From contig JALDNG010000529.1 of assembly GCA_024349245.1 (NCBI GenBank), positions 1 through 64,000 of the forward strand: a stretch of DNA of 64,000 nt, given 5' to 3'. Below are positions 13,361 to 24,700 of the stretch, piece after piece. The notes under the pieces are model-generated. The model was not told the origin of the DNA. It made no database searches and saw only the letters and a list, made by a program, of their open reading frames with translations. Position 1 is the stretch's first letter; each line of letters starts with the position of its first letter. Both the position numbers and the translations under genes were made by a program. The DNA comes from Neodontobutis hainanensis (Eukaryota > Chordata > Actinopteri > Gobiiformes > Odontobutidae).

Positions 13361-13927
13361 AGAGATTAAAATCTGTACTCTTGTGGACATAGAAAAAATC
13401 TATTAAAATAACAGAAAAACCACAAAGAAAACATAAAAAATGTCTCATGTGCTGATTAAAAGTTTTTAGTTGACTTGCGTCATATGAAAAGTTAAGTTAG
13501 ATTATAAATACACAAAAATATCTATTTTTGGTCACTGTGATTTTTTCATCATAAGAAAATTGAAAAGAATATTTGTGGAAATTATAGTTGTAAATAAATT
13601 AAGATTACCATCATTAACCTCAAATGTATCTACATTTTAGCTATGCTATTTTTGAAAATGATTATCACTTTTGAGATGTTTTTGAAATATTCCTTTATAA
13701 TAAACAAAAGAAATGTCTATAATAATTAAAAATTATAACGACTTAAAACTGTTAAGTACAGACGCCTATTTCTAATTATTTAGGTGTGTTCTCCATTTTT
13801 ATAAAATATTATGCTTCGATATTTTTAAGGTTCAATAATTTTTTAATGAGATGTGAACAAAATTGAATATTTGATAAATATGGTGAATTCTAATAAATAT
13901 ATTTGCAGCTTAATTACCTTACAATTT

Positions 13928-14464
13928 ATGATTTTTAGTTCAGTTACAAGTTTATTCACTATTTTTTATGTATTCATATTTAATGTTGGGTACTCGACGA
14001 TACTTGAAAACATTTGTTTTGGGGAGAATAGTAAAAAATGTTCTAATTCAAAGGATGAACTACATGTTCACTCATTATACGGTTAGAATATCTGTATGTT
14101 ATAAATGGTTCTGCCAACATGATATGTTTCGATGAATAAGAATTAGAGCTACATTTACAACAAACGTTGATTCATCTAGTTTGAATCTATCGGAAAAATT
14201 TTTTCATTTTAGAGGCTTTGAGCATATCGTCAATTTGGATCCAAATGCATGGAAACTAATTGGAATAAAATGTCCAATGAAAGCAGGGAACAGCTAGTAT
14301 TTTAAATTGAATTTTATGATATCTCCATTTTTAATGAGGTAAATTTATTTTTACCTGATTTTATATTGATTGTTTGGTAACGTTTTAAAATTACAGACGC
14401 GGAAAGTCAGATTGTATACTGTTTATTTATACACCAAACTCAATCACATCCCTCAGATATATAG
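13928..14464 (+). pseudogene. NPC2-like (ML domain) pseudogene, copy 2
   Basis: A dead NPC2-like copy. Exon 1 (13928-14030) is intact: a 103-nt exon identical in length to the two youngest live copies, encoding a signal peptide and ending shortly after Cys1 (ENICFGEN). A 23-nt GT-AG intron (14031-14053) is in the conserved place, but exon 2 (14054-14338) enters out of frame. Exon 2 also has a TGA near 14131, Cys4 changed to Trp (NAWKLIGIKCP), a TAG near 14294, and is 2 nt short. The second intron (14339-14365, 27 nt) begins with GT but ends in TA instead of AG, so its acceptor is lost. Exon 3 (14366-14464) aligns codon for codon with the live copies up to Cys6 (QIVYC) but carries a TAA. The final part reads PSDI then stop. 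Confidence 0.8.
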
Positions 14465-17400
14465 TTATGTTAGAATATGAATGTATTTTAACATTATTTT
14501 TAACGTAAATAATCTTACTAACCATTTTAAATATTTTTTAACAAGTGAACTTTGTTGAGACACGCCACTAAATTCCTCTTTATATCTAACAACTTTCAAA
14601 AGAGCTTGAGTAAGTTTAAAGACCCAATAACGTTTATTATTCTTTACTCTGTTAAATTTATATCTTTTCTAAATAAATAGAAGAATAGCATATTTTATAA
14701 CTATATCCTCAAAGAATAATAATATATTCATATATGTAAAGAAAGTTTGTATATTAAAAAAGACAGAGAGAATATATTTTATGCATTGATCAACGTCAAA
14801 TTTATCAAAATTTTAAATTTTGTGTGTACATTATTAACTTTTATATCACAAATAAATCATAGAGACATATTTTTAAAATACTATTCCATAAATTTCGACT
14901 TTATTTAATTTTTACTTGTAAGTTTTTTGGATAGATAAATCTTTAGTTTATACTCATAAAAATTATCGGCAAATTTGATAATTTTTTATCTTATAGGTTA
15001 GCATACTATTTGAATTTAGAATAAAAATGAAGAATATAGATAAAATCAGTTTTTATTTTTTGTAAAATTAATCTCTCTAAAAATACAAAATGTAAAAACA
15101 TTCTTGGAATTTTTACTTGGGTATAAATTCTTTAAAACTATATGAAATATTAAAATGCTTAAAAATCTAATTAAAAAAAAGTTATTTAAAATCACTTTTT
15201 ACATTATTGAATTTGATTATTTTAAACAATTCAAAATAAATATGATAAAATTTACACCTTTATCAAACTCTATTTTTCTAAATGAATTGAATTTAAAAAG
15301 TATTTTAAAAAATTACTGACAGTATCATTAATTTGCGAGAAGAAATATTCTATTTATTTTTATATTTTAACAACCCAAAAGCTTTTATACTTATTTTAAT
15401 ACACATAATTAGAAAATCATCAATCTTAATTATAAAACATTACAGAAAACATCAAATTAATTGAACCTCAAAATTATAAAAATATCTCTTTATCGGAGTA
15501 AATTTCATCACAGTTAAAATGAACAATATATAAAGTATTAAAAATTTGTGATATTATTTTATCATTATAAACATTAAATAATCAGATTCATACAAAAATA
15601 TCATATTTTGTTTTTATGATAAAAATAATTCAAACATTTCTACATAACGTTCAATGTTAGTTTTCGTGAATGTATGTTAATCGTTGCTGCTCAATTTATT
15701 TGTTAAAGCAAATCGAAACGCATTTGAAAAAAAATTTGATCACATTGAGTACGAGGTAGTTTGAGAATCTGACCCATTAAAATCTAGAAAATATCAATTT
15801 CTATTTGGAAGAATATCCATCGACAAAATTAGTTTACTTGAAAGAAACAGAATCTAGTTGCTTTTCTGTCATATCCAGAAAAAGAGTCTTCAACAGTTTA
15901 TCACAATAAGCCTGAATAATCTTCTATCAATCGCTTAAAATCATCATTGATTTCTATAATCATAAACATTTACATTTTAAATTATTTTTTGAATACGTAT
16001 TAAAAAAATTAGATTTCATTAAAAAACGAAGTAATGGAAGTTATTATTTATATTATCGTAAAAATAGTAGTTTTATCACGTATATCTATGTATTTTATCA
16101 TTTTAAATAAAAAACCCATCATAAATTGTCAGAAAAATAAATAATTTTAATATCTAAAAAATTTCTGTGTTGATAATGGATAATAAATTAACCATGTCTT
16201 TCGAGACTAATAAAAAAATATAAATATCCATTTTGGAATTAAAAATGACATATTAAAGAATATTTATTAGTTACAATCATTCTGAAAAGGTATTTATTTT
16301 TTACTGCTTTAATTGAAAATTTATGTTGTGGATGTAAAGGAGAATTTTAAACATCGAAAACTTTAATTTGTTTATTTGTCATATATCATGGTTATAAATG
16401 CATAAAGATTCTCCTGACATAGATATTTATCATAAATGATGTATGATATTCGTTCAATTTTTCATGATACATATTTGAGGTTGTTATTTAAAGTTTACAA
16501 CAATTATTAAAAAACTGACAACTGTCAAAAATATAATTAATAAAAAACTTTATCAGATATGTAGAATTCATGATGGCTAGACACAACAGTTTGCGGTTTT
16601 TTATTTTATTTTAAATTATCATATATTTTGGTTTTTAATATTTTTAAAAAATCATATGATTATTAAATAAGAATATTTTAAACATTGTTTTTTGATACAT
16701 TTCTCGTCATGAATATATTTTTGGCCACATATCTTTGAAATTCGTTTTATTATGAATTATATTTACAATTCAGATAAAATATTTTTAAACTTTTTCATAT
16801 AGTTAATTTAGACATTCTCTAAATTTAATAAAGCATCATTTAAGGTTCAATAATCTCATCTAGAGGTAATTTATCATTATAGACGAAAGGTCAAATAAAT
16901 TATACTAAAAATTGAACCTATATCTTAAATTTTGTTATCTATATTTAGAAAAAGATAAATTTATTGAAAACATAATGACATATATCGAAAATAAAAACAT
17001 AATTCTAAAAATTGATTAAAAAAATTTAGAATATTACAATCCAATTAATATTTTTAAAATGGATTTTATTGTTAATTAATATAACACGCAAATTTAAAAG
17101 GGTATAATTTTTGAAAGTACAAAATATAACAAAATCTTGATAAAAATACTTAGAGATTTTTAGTGAATATCAGCTCATTTTACGAAAGGAATAATATATA
17201 TTTTCAATATTATCACATAAAAATTTGAAAATATTGAATATTTGTTTTCGTATACATTAAAAAATAGTAGTGAAAGTCTTGGAAAGCTAATTCAAATTTT
17301 TTCTCAAGAAACTTCTGCAACTATATGAGTTATGTTATGTTTTGAAAATTAAATCAGCCTTATAAACATTTAATATCTTCAATAATTTTTCGATCATACT

Positions 17401-20400
17401 AAAAATATTAAGAATAAATATTCCATTAAACGTTTTAATACCTAAAATAAATAAACCGCTGTATTATAATGTAAAATCAAAAATTTGTCATTGATATTTA
17501 TCTTTATCGATATGAAAGGAAAAAATTTTTGTCGATCAGTAGAATATTTATTTAATTGATATTTTTACTGGATAATATCAGGAAAAATTTAGTCGAGTAT
17601 TTGAGACCTCTCTAACAAATAGATATATGAATGTCTTAAATTGTCTTAATAATTTTACGAAAATTAAAAAAATTAACTCTTCATTATGTTTTAAAACATA
17701 TATTAGAATTATTTAATTTAAACACTTATAATCTATTAAAAAAGACAAATATTTAAGTTTTAACGAACTCATTCGTATAGTGTATCATATATATTTAAGG
17801 ACATAAAGTGTTAACTATTTAGAATTTAACAGACGATTCAAAAATATTTATAATCTTCTTCCAAAAGAATTGATGAAAAAAAGTAAAATTTCCCAATAGA
17901 ATATGGTTTGGAGTAGGATAGTTGTTGGATTTAACTATTAAACTTCCTAGTAGCATAGGATTTCGTAAAGTATGCCTTTTAAGGGAATATCGCGCAACCA
18001 GAATAGATTAGGTTTACTTATCTCTTTAAAATTTTTTAAAAACCTAAAATACAGTTTAAAATATATTTGTATAAACTTAAGATATTAAGATCTAAATAAA
18101 AATTAAATTAAATTGTTTTAATTTGGTACAAGTGAAAATATATGGAGACAACAAAATTTACAATTGAATTAATTATATCTTTAAATTATATATCATAATT
18201 TTTCATTAAAAATATAAAGAATGAAAATTTTATCGTTTGATTTTATAAGGTTAAAATTTATGAAAATAATTAAAAATTCGTATCCAAGAAAAAAGGCATT
18301 TTTCAAAATAAATTCATGTACATTGAATTATATAAAGATCTGATTGAAAACAAATAAACTCGATCAGTTTTTAGAAATATTACAAAAAAGTAAATTTTAA
18401 CATCTTTTTCATTTCAAAACTCAATGAAAAATAATCGAGATTTTAAAATATTTTTTGTGTGTAAGATACTATAAAAAATAAACAAGTGAATATTTTATTC
18501 TGAAAGATATCGTTTGAAAAATTAAGAAAATGAAATTTTTCATGGATTTCTTCATTGTTATAAAACATCATAAAAATAGTTATTTTATAAAATCATTTTA
18601 TCTATTGAGAAGAAGATAAAAAATTAACTTATTTATTTCTATCTTAAGAATAGATATGTGTATTAAGCCTATACCACAAAGGTTATTAAGATAAACAGAA
18701 GTGAATTTTTATTGAAAAATTCATAAGTTATTCTCTAAAGATAAATCGTGAAAAATGTTAAGTAAAAAAACATTTATCGAAATAAAAGTTTATTTTAGTC
18801 TTTAAAAACTTTAAAAAGTTAGTTTTAATAAATATTATAAGGCATAGCTTATAAATTATCTATGAATAAAGGAAATTTCAGAATAAAAATTTTAACACAA
18901 ACAAGGAAATTTTCTTTCTCGTTTTAAAAATAATAAAATTCGTTGTCACGAGATAAATTGATTTAATATTTTAAAACTCAGAATGTTCTAAATAAAATCC
19001 AAATTTTAAAAAATAATGAAATACAGTTTTATAGTGAAGTAACGCGAACTCTGACAAATGTTTTCTGATATATTACAAGAACTGTTAAATTTTTATGATT
19101 CATGCTAGACCCGTTACACATAAAACGATGCAGTAATCGTCATGATATTTTTACCTTAACACATTAGAATTTTTATAATTTTGGAATATATTATAAACAT
19201 TTCTTTCGAATTTGCCATTTATAATTGTTTTAAGGATATTATTTGAAAGAATAAAACATTTATTTGAATAAAATATAAAGAATGGTCTTTTTATCAAAAC
19301 GATTTGTTTTAATTTTCAACTGTAAAAATCCGTCTTTTAGTGTATTCTATGATATGCTCTTCGTATTTTAGAGATATTATGTACAAAAAATTCTATTAAT
19401 ACATTCAAGACTTCAAAAAGATTCAATCTTTGTAGTTTTTTTAATTTTTATTTATCAAACAATTTTTAATGCTCAGATCTTCACCAATTCCGAGTATTTG
19501 AGTCACCTAAACCTAGTTATTTTTAAACAATCTGTTACCATTGTAAAAGAAATCTCTATGCATTAAATAAAAAGAAGCTCAATCTAAAGTTCCACACTTC
19601 CTGTTATAATGGCTTTTAAAGAATCTTAAATTATGTTATAAATATATAGAACACGTTATTGCCGATATTTAAGCCTTTTGAAACGTGATTTATAGAAGGA
19701 ACGAATTTGTTTTTACAATTGACATCTTCGAAGAATTTGAAGAGAGGAACATTCAATTAAATGAACAAAATATAAAATTTGTATAAATTACATTTTGTGA
19801 AAAAATGTAATTGACAATTTTTGAAAATATTTTTGCAAAGGTTAGAGTAAAAATAACACGATTAAACTAATCAAGTTTTTGTTGTGAATTTTAAATTTCA
19901 CATGTTACTAAAAATAATCAATTCATGCATGTAGAGATAAAAAGTAACATTGAGTCGTCTTACAGGAAATAATAAAACATTTAATTTTTTTAAGAAAAAA
20001 ACAATATCGAAATGAGATTTTGTATGATTAAAGTGACATATTACAATTTAATTTATGAATTATTCAAAATAGTTAAGAAAGAAAAATATTGTAAAAATTT
20101 ATACATATATCTTTCCAGAGTAATATAGGAAAGATTCGAATTTAAACATACTTATACTTATGTAAAATGGTTTAGATTTCTTTTTATTTTCGATGTTCGA
20201 AATCAAGATACGTTTATGCGAAAATTTGTCGAGAATAATTTTCACAAATTTTTGAAATATATTAATGGATTGTTGAAATCTGAAGTCGTGAGATAACACT
20301 AAAAAATGTTATTAGTTTGATTAAAAATTAAAAAATATAAAGATAAAAATTAAATATTGACTTTTTTATTTTAGGGATGGCTTTTGGCAATTAATGATCT

Positions 20401-20930
20401 ACATGTTAAAAGAGAAGGGATAATTCCTTTGCTTTGTCTTATACCTTTCACATTTTGTATTAGTGATACTTAAAAAATTCAATATTTTAAGTAGATAACG
20501 AAGATTTTCTATTAGATTTGACTCAAGAATTAAATAATCCTGCATTTTTAATCTTGAGAAAAGCTTTAATAAATTGAGCTAGGCATAAGTCAGACAAAAG
20601 ATTCATGACTTAATCGGAAGCCACCAGTGATTACCCATGTTGACCATGCAGCGTTAATTTTGATCTTGCGTGGACCATCTATATTTCAACAAGAATAATT
20701 TTAGAATTAAAAATTTTCAAATTTTGTGAAAAGTTATAAATTCAAGAACTTAATAATTCAGTGAGCATGTAATCAGTATATTTTATTCATTTGTTACAAC
20801 TAAAAGTTCTCTTTGTCAAATGTGAAAATTTTTTGAGAATTTTCAGTTAAATATATCGTAATATTCAAATGAGAACCGATTCAAAACTCAGTTAAGGTTT
20901 ACCTAATACTCAAAACAAAATTCCAATAAA
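14465..20930. other. Long AT-rich gene desert
   Basis: No gene, transposon domain or RNA can be supported across about 6.4 kb. One short island at about 20570-20700 has more G and C than its surroundings. On the minus strand it reads as about 38 codons without a stop, including GPRKIKINAAWSTWVITGGF, but no family is recognised and no splice structure is convincing. Confidence 0.45.
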
Positions 20931-20933
20931 ATG

Positions 20934-20950
20934 ACTGGGCCCCACCCAGT
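20934..20950. repeat. Perfect 6-bp-stem hairpin, G/C-rich
   Basis: ACTGGG, a 5-base loop (CCCCA), then CCCAGT. A perfect G/C-rich inverted repeat is unusual in DNA this AT-rich. It lies about 300 bases upstream of the start codon of NPC2-like copy 3, so a regulatory or transcript-structure role is possible but unproven. Confidence 0.5.
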
Positions 20951-21049
20951 ATTTATTATGTATATATGCTACATCAAAATGTTGTAAGTGTTTTAGGTTC
21001 TAAAGTAAAACTTGAGCAAAATAGAATTTAGCATGCAGTCATTTTATTA

Positions 21050-21082
21050 CATCGCCCGTAATTATAGCGCGATTGCGCATTA
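21050..21082. promoter_or_regulatory. G/C-rich, CpG-bearing block upstream of NPC2-like copy 3
   Basis: The block contains cgcccg (21053-21058), gcgcg and ttgcgca within 33 bases in otherwise A/T-only surroundings, about 170-200 bases before the ATG at 21252. Comparable G/C-rich blocks precede copies 4 and 5. A promoter element is inferred from this recurrence only. Confidence 0.35.
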
Positions 21083-21251
21083 AACAAATTCGTGTTATTG
21101 CTAAAATAACCGTTTCCATTAATGTCTTAAAACATCTAATTTAGTTTTATCATATTTTATATAATAAATAATAAATTCGACGCAATGATTAGTTTTAGAT
21201 TATCTATTAAATATTTGATAATACTAGGCGGCTTTATTGCGTTTAATTGTG

Positions 21252-21767
21252 ATGCTAGTTTCATTTTCCGTTTTTTTAATATTTTCTTTCTCTTATCATA
21301 CCAATTTCATAGATTCACTGATTCTGTATAATTTCTGCTTCGCTGAGAAAGGTAAATATTTTTTAATTTCTAAGAAATGTACTATAAAAACCAATTCATT
21401 CGGGTTAGCGGGTGTTCACAATGGTACTGTGAACATTATATGTTTCAAAAAGTAAGAATCGAAACGACATTTACTCCAACAACTGATGCCAAGACATTAA
21501 ACCTAACTGGAATAATTCGATATGTAGGTGGCTATGAGGATTTGTTGTTTATAAAGAGCGATGGGTGCAGCGTATATGGAGCAGACTGTCCGATCAAAGC
21601 AAATAAGCCTTACCACATTAGTTTCGAAATTCCGATCCCTCCAGTTTCAATCAAAGTATATTTAGATTTTTTTCTAATTTTAGAAAAAAACAGTGATTAC
21701 AATAAAAATGACAAATGAGATGGATAAAATTGTTGTCTGCACATCTTTTTTCACTAGTCTTCGTTAA
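21252..21767 (+). CDS. NPC2-like secreted lipid-binding protein (ML domain), copy 3
   Basis: Predicted 154-aa secreted protein of the NPC2/MD-2-related lipid-recognition (ML) family. In animals such proteins bind sterols or other lipids in the endo-lysosome or outside the cell. Exons: 21252-21351, 21375-21655, 21684-21767; introns of 23 and 28 nt (GT-AG), both joining in frame. Residues 1 to about 20 form a signal peptide. The six ML cysteines are present: NFCFAEK (Cys1), SGCSQWYC (Cys2-3), DGCSVYGADCP (Cys4-5) and IVVCTS (Cys6). Read without the first intron the gene looks frameshifted; the 23-nt intron, at the position used by the other copies, resolves this. Human NPC2 has 151 residues,close to this model. 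An LNLTG glycosylation site is present. The ligand is unknown. Confidence 0.75.
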
Positions 21768-24700
21768 ATATCGTGGAAATATTGATGAAGCTTATTACAA
21801 ACTTGTTCTTAAATAGTTTGTACATTTTAGCTACTAATTTAGTTTACAAATTAAATTCCAATAAATCTAAAGTTTGTCCATCGCTTATTCTCTCTCACGT
21901 TACTTTTTTTCTATTTAATAAGAATTCAAAAGTTGTCTCTTGTGTTAAGCGTATATAGAATTTTTTTGAAGTTTAAACCGATCGTAATCAATACAGTTTA
22001 TGAAACTTCAATCGTAAAGTTCTTTTGCAGAAATTTTTAACGCTTTGAAAATTATGTTGAAACCTGGAATTCGATGTTAATTTAAAATGCAATCACAACT
22101 GTTCTCTCATGAGGGAATTGCTCAAAATAAAATATCTTTTGTTTCGTAACTTAGTTACATCTAAGTGAAATTTCCAGAACAATATAAATATATTTTCTTC
22201 AATTAATTTCTTTATTTTATATCTATCTTTGTTGATTTTTTTGCAAATATAATTTATTTCATCGAAATTTAATAAATGTTTTTTAAATCCAATGAAAAGT
22301 TAATTTGATATTTTTTGAGAAAATTGTAATATTTATTTTATTAATCACGAAATGATTCTGAATTGATTAAGAGATTACCAAAAAATAGTCAAAAAATAAA
22401 TATAATGAACTACTCATGACTACTAATGATTTAAAAGTCTTTTTTAATATATCTTTTATTTTTTATGAAACAAATTTGTGAGATAAAAAAATATATTTCA
22501 TATCGACCATAGTTTCAAAATTTTATTCATTCGATTTCATAATAAAATGAACTCTCTTTATCAGAATTTGTTTAGCACTCCATACGAGACTCTCATGTTT
22601 CTCACATCCTTTATTTTAACAAAAATAATTTTTTTTCTCAAATACCTAATATTTAAATAAAACATAAATATTGGTCTTTAGCTCATAAAAACGTTACACG
22701 AAAAATAAATATGCAAAAAAAAACTCTGACAATGTGAATCAAATTAATCGAAATAATTTTTCATAACTGTGTTGTATTTTGCAATTATCACGTTTTGCCT
22801 CTACATTATAAGATAAATAAACTTTAAAAACCTACGTATTAATGTTACTTTTTATCAAATAAACTTATATGACAAAGGCTTTTAATATGAAATTTTTTTA
22901 CATTAAAATTCTAAGGTTTATTGTTTTATGGCTTCATTGTGAATATTTATACTGACATGTAAAATAAAATTCCATCAAATACTAAATGAATGATATGAAA
23001 ATTCTTAAAATCCAATAATTTTAAATTTTCAATAAACACTCAACTTTATGTGTAAATATCGCGTAAAACGTATGTCACCTTCATTAAACTGAACAAAAGG
23101 TAATGTTTTTTCGTAAAACTGATGTAGAAACTCATGGTTTTCTACACAAGAAAACTAGATTATATTTCTTTTTAAATGTTACAATTGAACGTTCAAATTA
23201 CCTTTTTGAGATAAAAAAAGCTTAATTTTTTTGTCCGTTTAAAAAAGTTAAGTCACTTATAAAGGTATAATTTGTTGAAAGAAATGTAAATTAGATTGTT
23301 TTTTTTCATATTTTTGTGTTAAAAAAAGAAAAGATGATAGATGTTCTCTTTTTCCATACTTGGAATATATAAATAATGATACGTGTGTCTAAGCTTTTCG
23401 GTAAAGCTATCATCTTGAACAAATAGGTGATTTTTTCCTGAGTATAACCCGTTACCTATATTTTAACATTAATTATTTATCAAATTATTGATATTCAAGT
23501 GTAACTTTCTTTTTGAATGAAGAAGTAAACGTTCAATTTAACAGATAAATTGCAGATAATAAAAGAAGCAACAAGAATTAATTTATTTGAAAATAAAGCA
23601 AAAATCTGAATGTATATTTTTAAGAAAAGAAAAAAATTAGCATATTTATTCCAATATGAATAGGGAAATCTTAAAAATCATATTTTCTGACTTATATGTT
23701 TTCAAAATTGAATAAAAACAAAGTGTTAAATTATAAATATATGAAAATAATTGCTGGTTGAATTATAATATTAAAGTTCAGGTGCTAAAATAAGATTATT
23801 TGAACGTTTATAATGATTTTTATTCTTAAATTTGATGGATTTACCAATTTTCTTAAAATGACATCTTCAACTTTCTTCAGCTTAATTTTATCTTATGTTC
23901 CATCAACACATTTATTTTAATGGCTAAATATTCTGCGTCGTATTCTTACATCATTGAATTAATATGAATAAATTTTGCATATTTTATATTTGTGAGTAAA
24001 AACCTTTGAAAATTATAAAAAAAATAAAATATTATTCAAAAATTATTAAAATTTATCACATTGAATATTTATTCAAATTATTTTTCACCATAAATGTTGT
24101 TTTAAAAATAATATATCTTGTTTATATTTTAGTGTTATAAATTTATTATTAAACATTTATATTTGGTTTAAGTGTCCCAAATGCTGAATAACACCAGAAT
24201 ATTACTTAGATGTATTTTTATTCGTTATTTTTTGATTTTTTGAAGTTTTTTTGTATTTTTTCAATAAGATTAAAATACTATGAATCATAATTTTGAATTT
24301 ATGTGTAATTTAAAAGCTAACAATTGGGTAAAAAAGGATAAATCATAAATATTATCTTGAATACCTATATTTAAGTAAAATTTAAGAACAAATAAAATCC
24401 TCAAAATCAAGCTTTGATAATTCAAAAGAATTTTTGAACGTATGGTTTTGAATTTTATATCTTCAGAATTTTAACAAAACAGTTTCCATAAGTATCATAT
24501 CACATAGAAAACTTATCTGAACTGTTTCTATTTAACGAAGGATTCAGCCATGTATGAATTATAGCTTGAATGTAAAAACTGATTATGTTTGAAAAAAAAT
24601 GAGTTTAAGAAGATTAAATTAGCAGTGAAAATTTTAACCAGAATAATGAAAGAAATTTGAGTCAATTTCACAGGTTAAACTCCAAAAATATATTAAAATT

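Larger units (their letters stand above)
9800..13400 (+). mobile_element. Decayed Ty3/gypsy LTR retrotransposon, relic B
   Basis: A second plus-strand Ty3/gypsy element, from a different lineage than relic A judging by its motifs. Order: gag and protease remnants (about 9850-10930), reverse transcriptase (about 11020-11700), RNase H (about 11880-12220), and integrase (about 12390-13360), including a long recognisable C-terminal domain. All domains are cut by stops and frameshifts. The element ends about 530 bases upstream of the dead NPC2-like copy 2. LTRs were not identified. Confidence 0.85.

Noticed and set aside
21377..21455. Apparent frameshift between two overlapping frames in NPC2-like copy 3, suggesting a pseudogene
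   Set aside because: A 23-nt GT-AG intron at 21352-21374, at the position and phase used by the other copies, joins the two frames exactly. The result has all six cysteines and normal NPC2 length.
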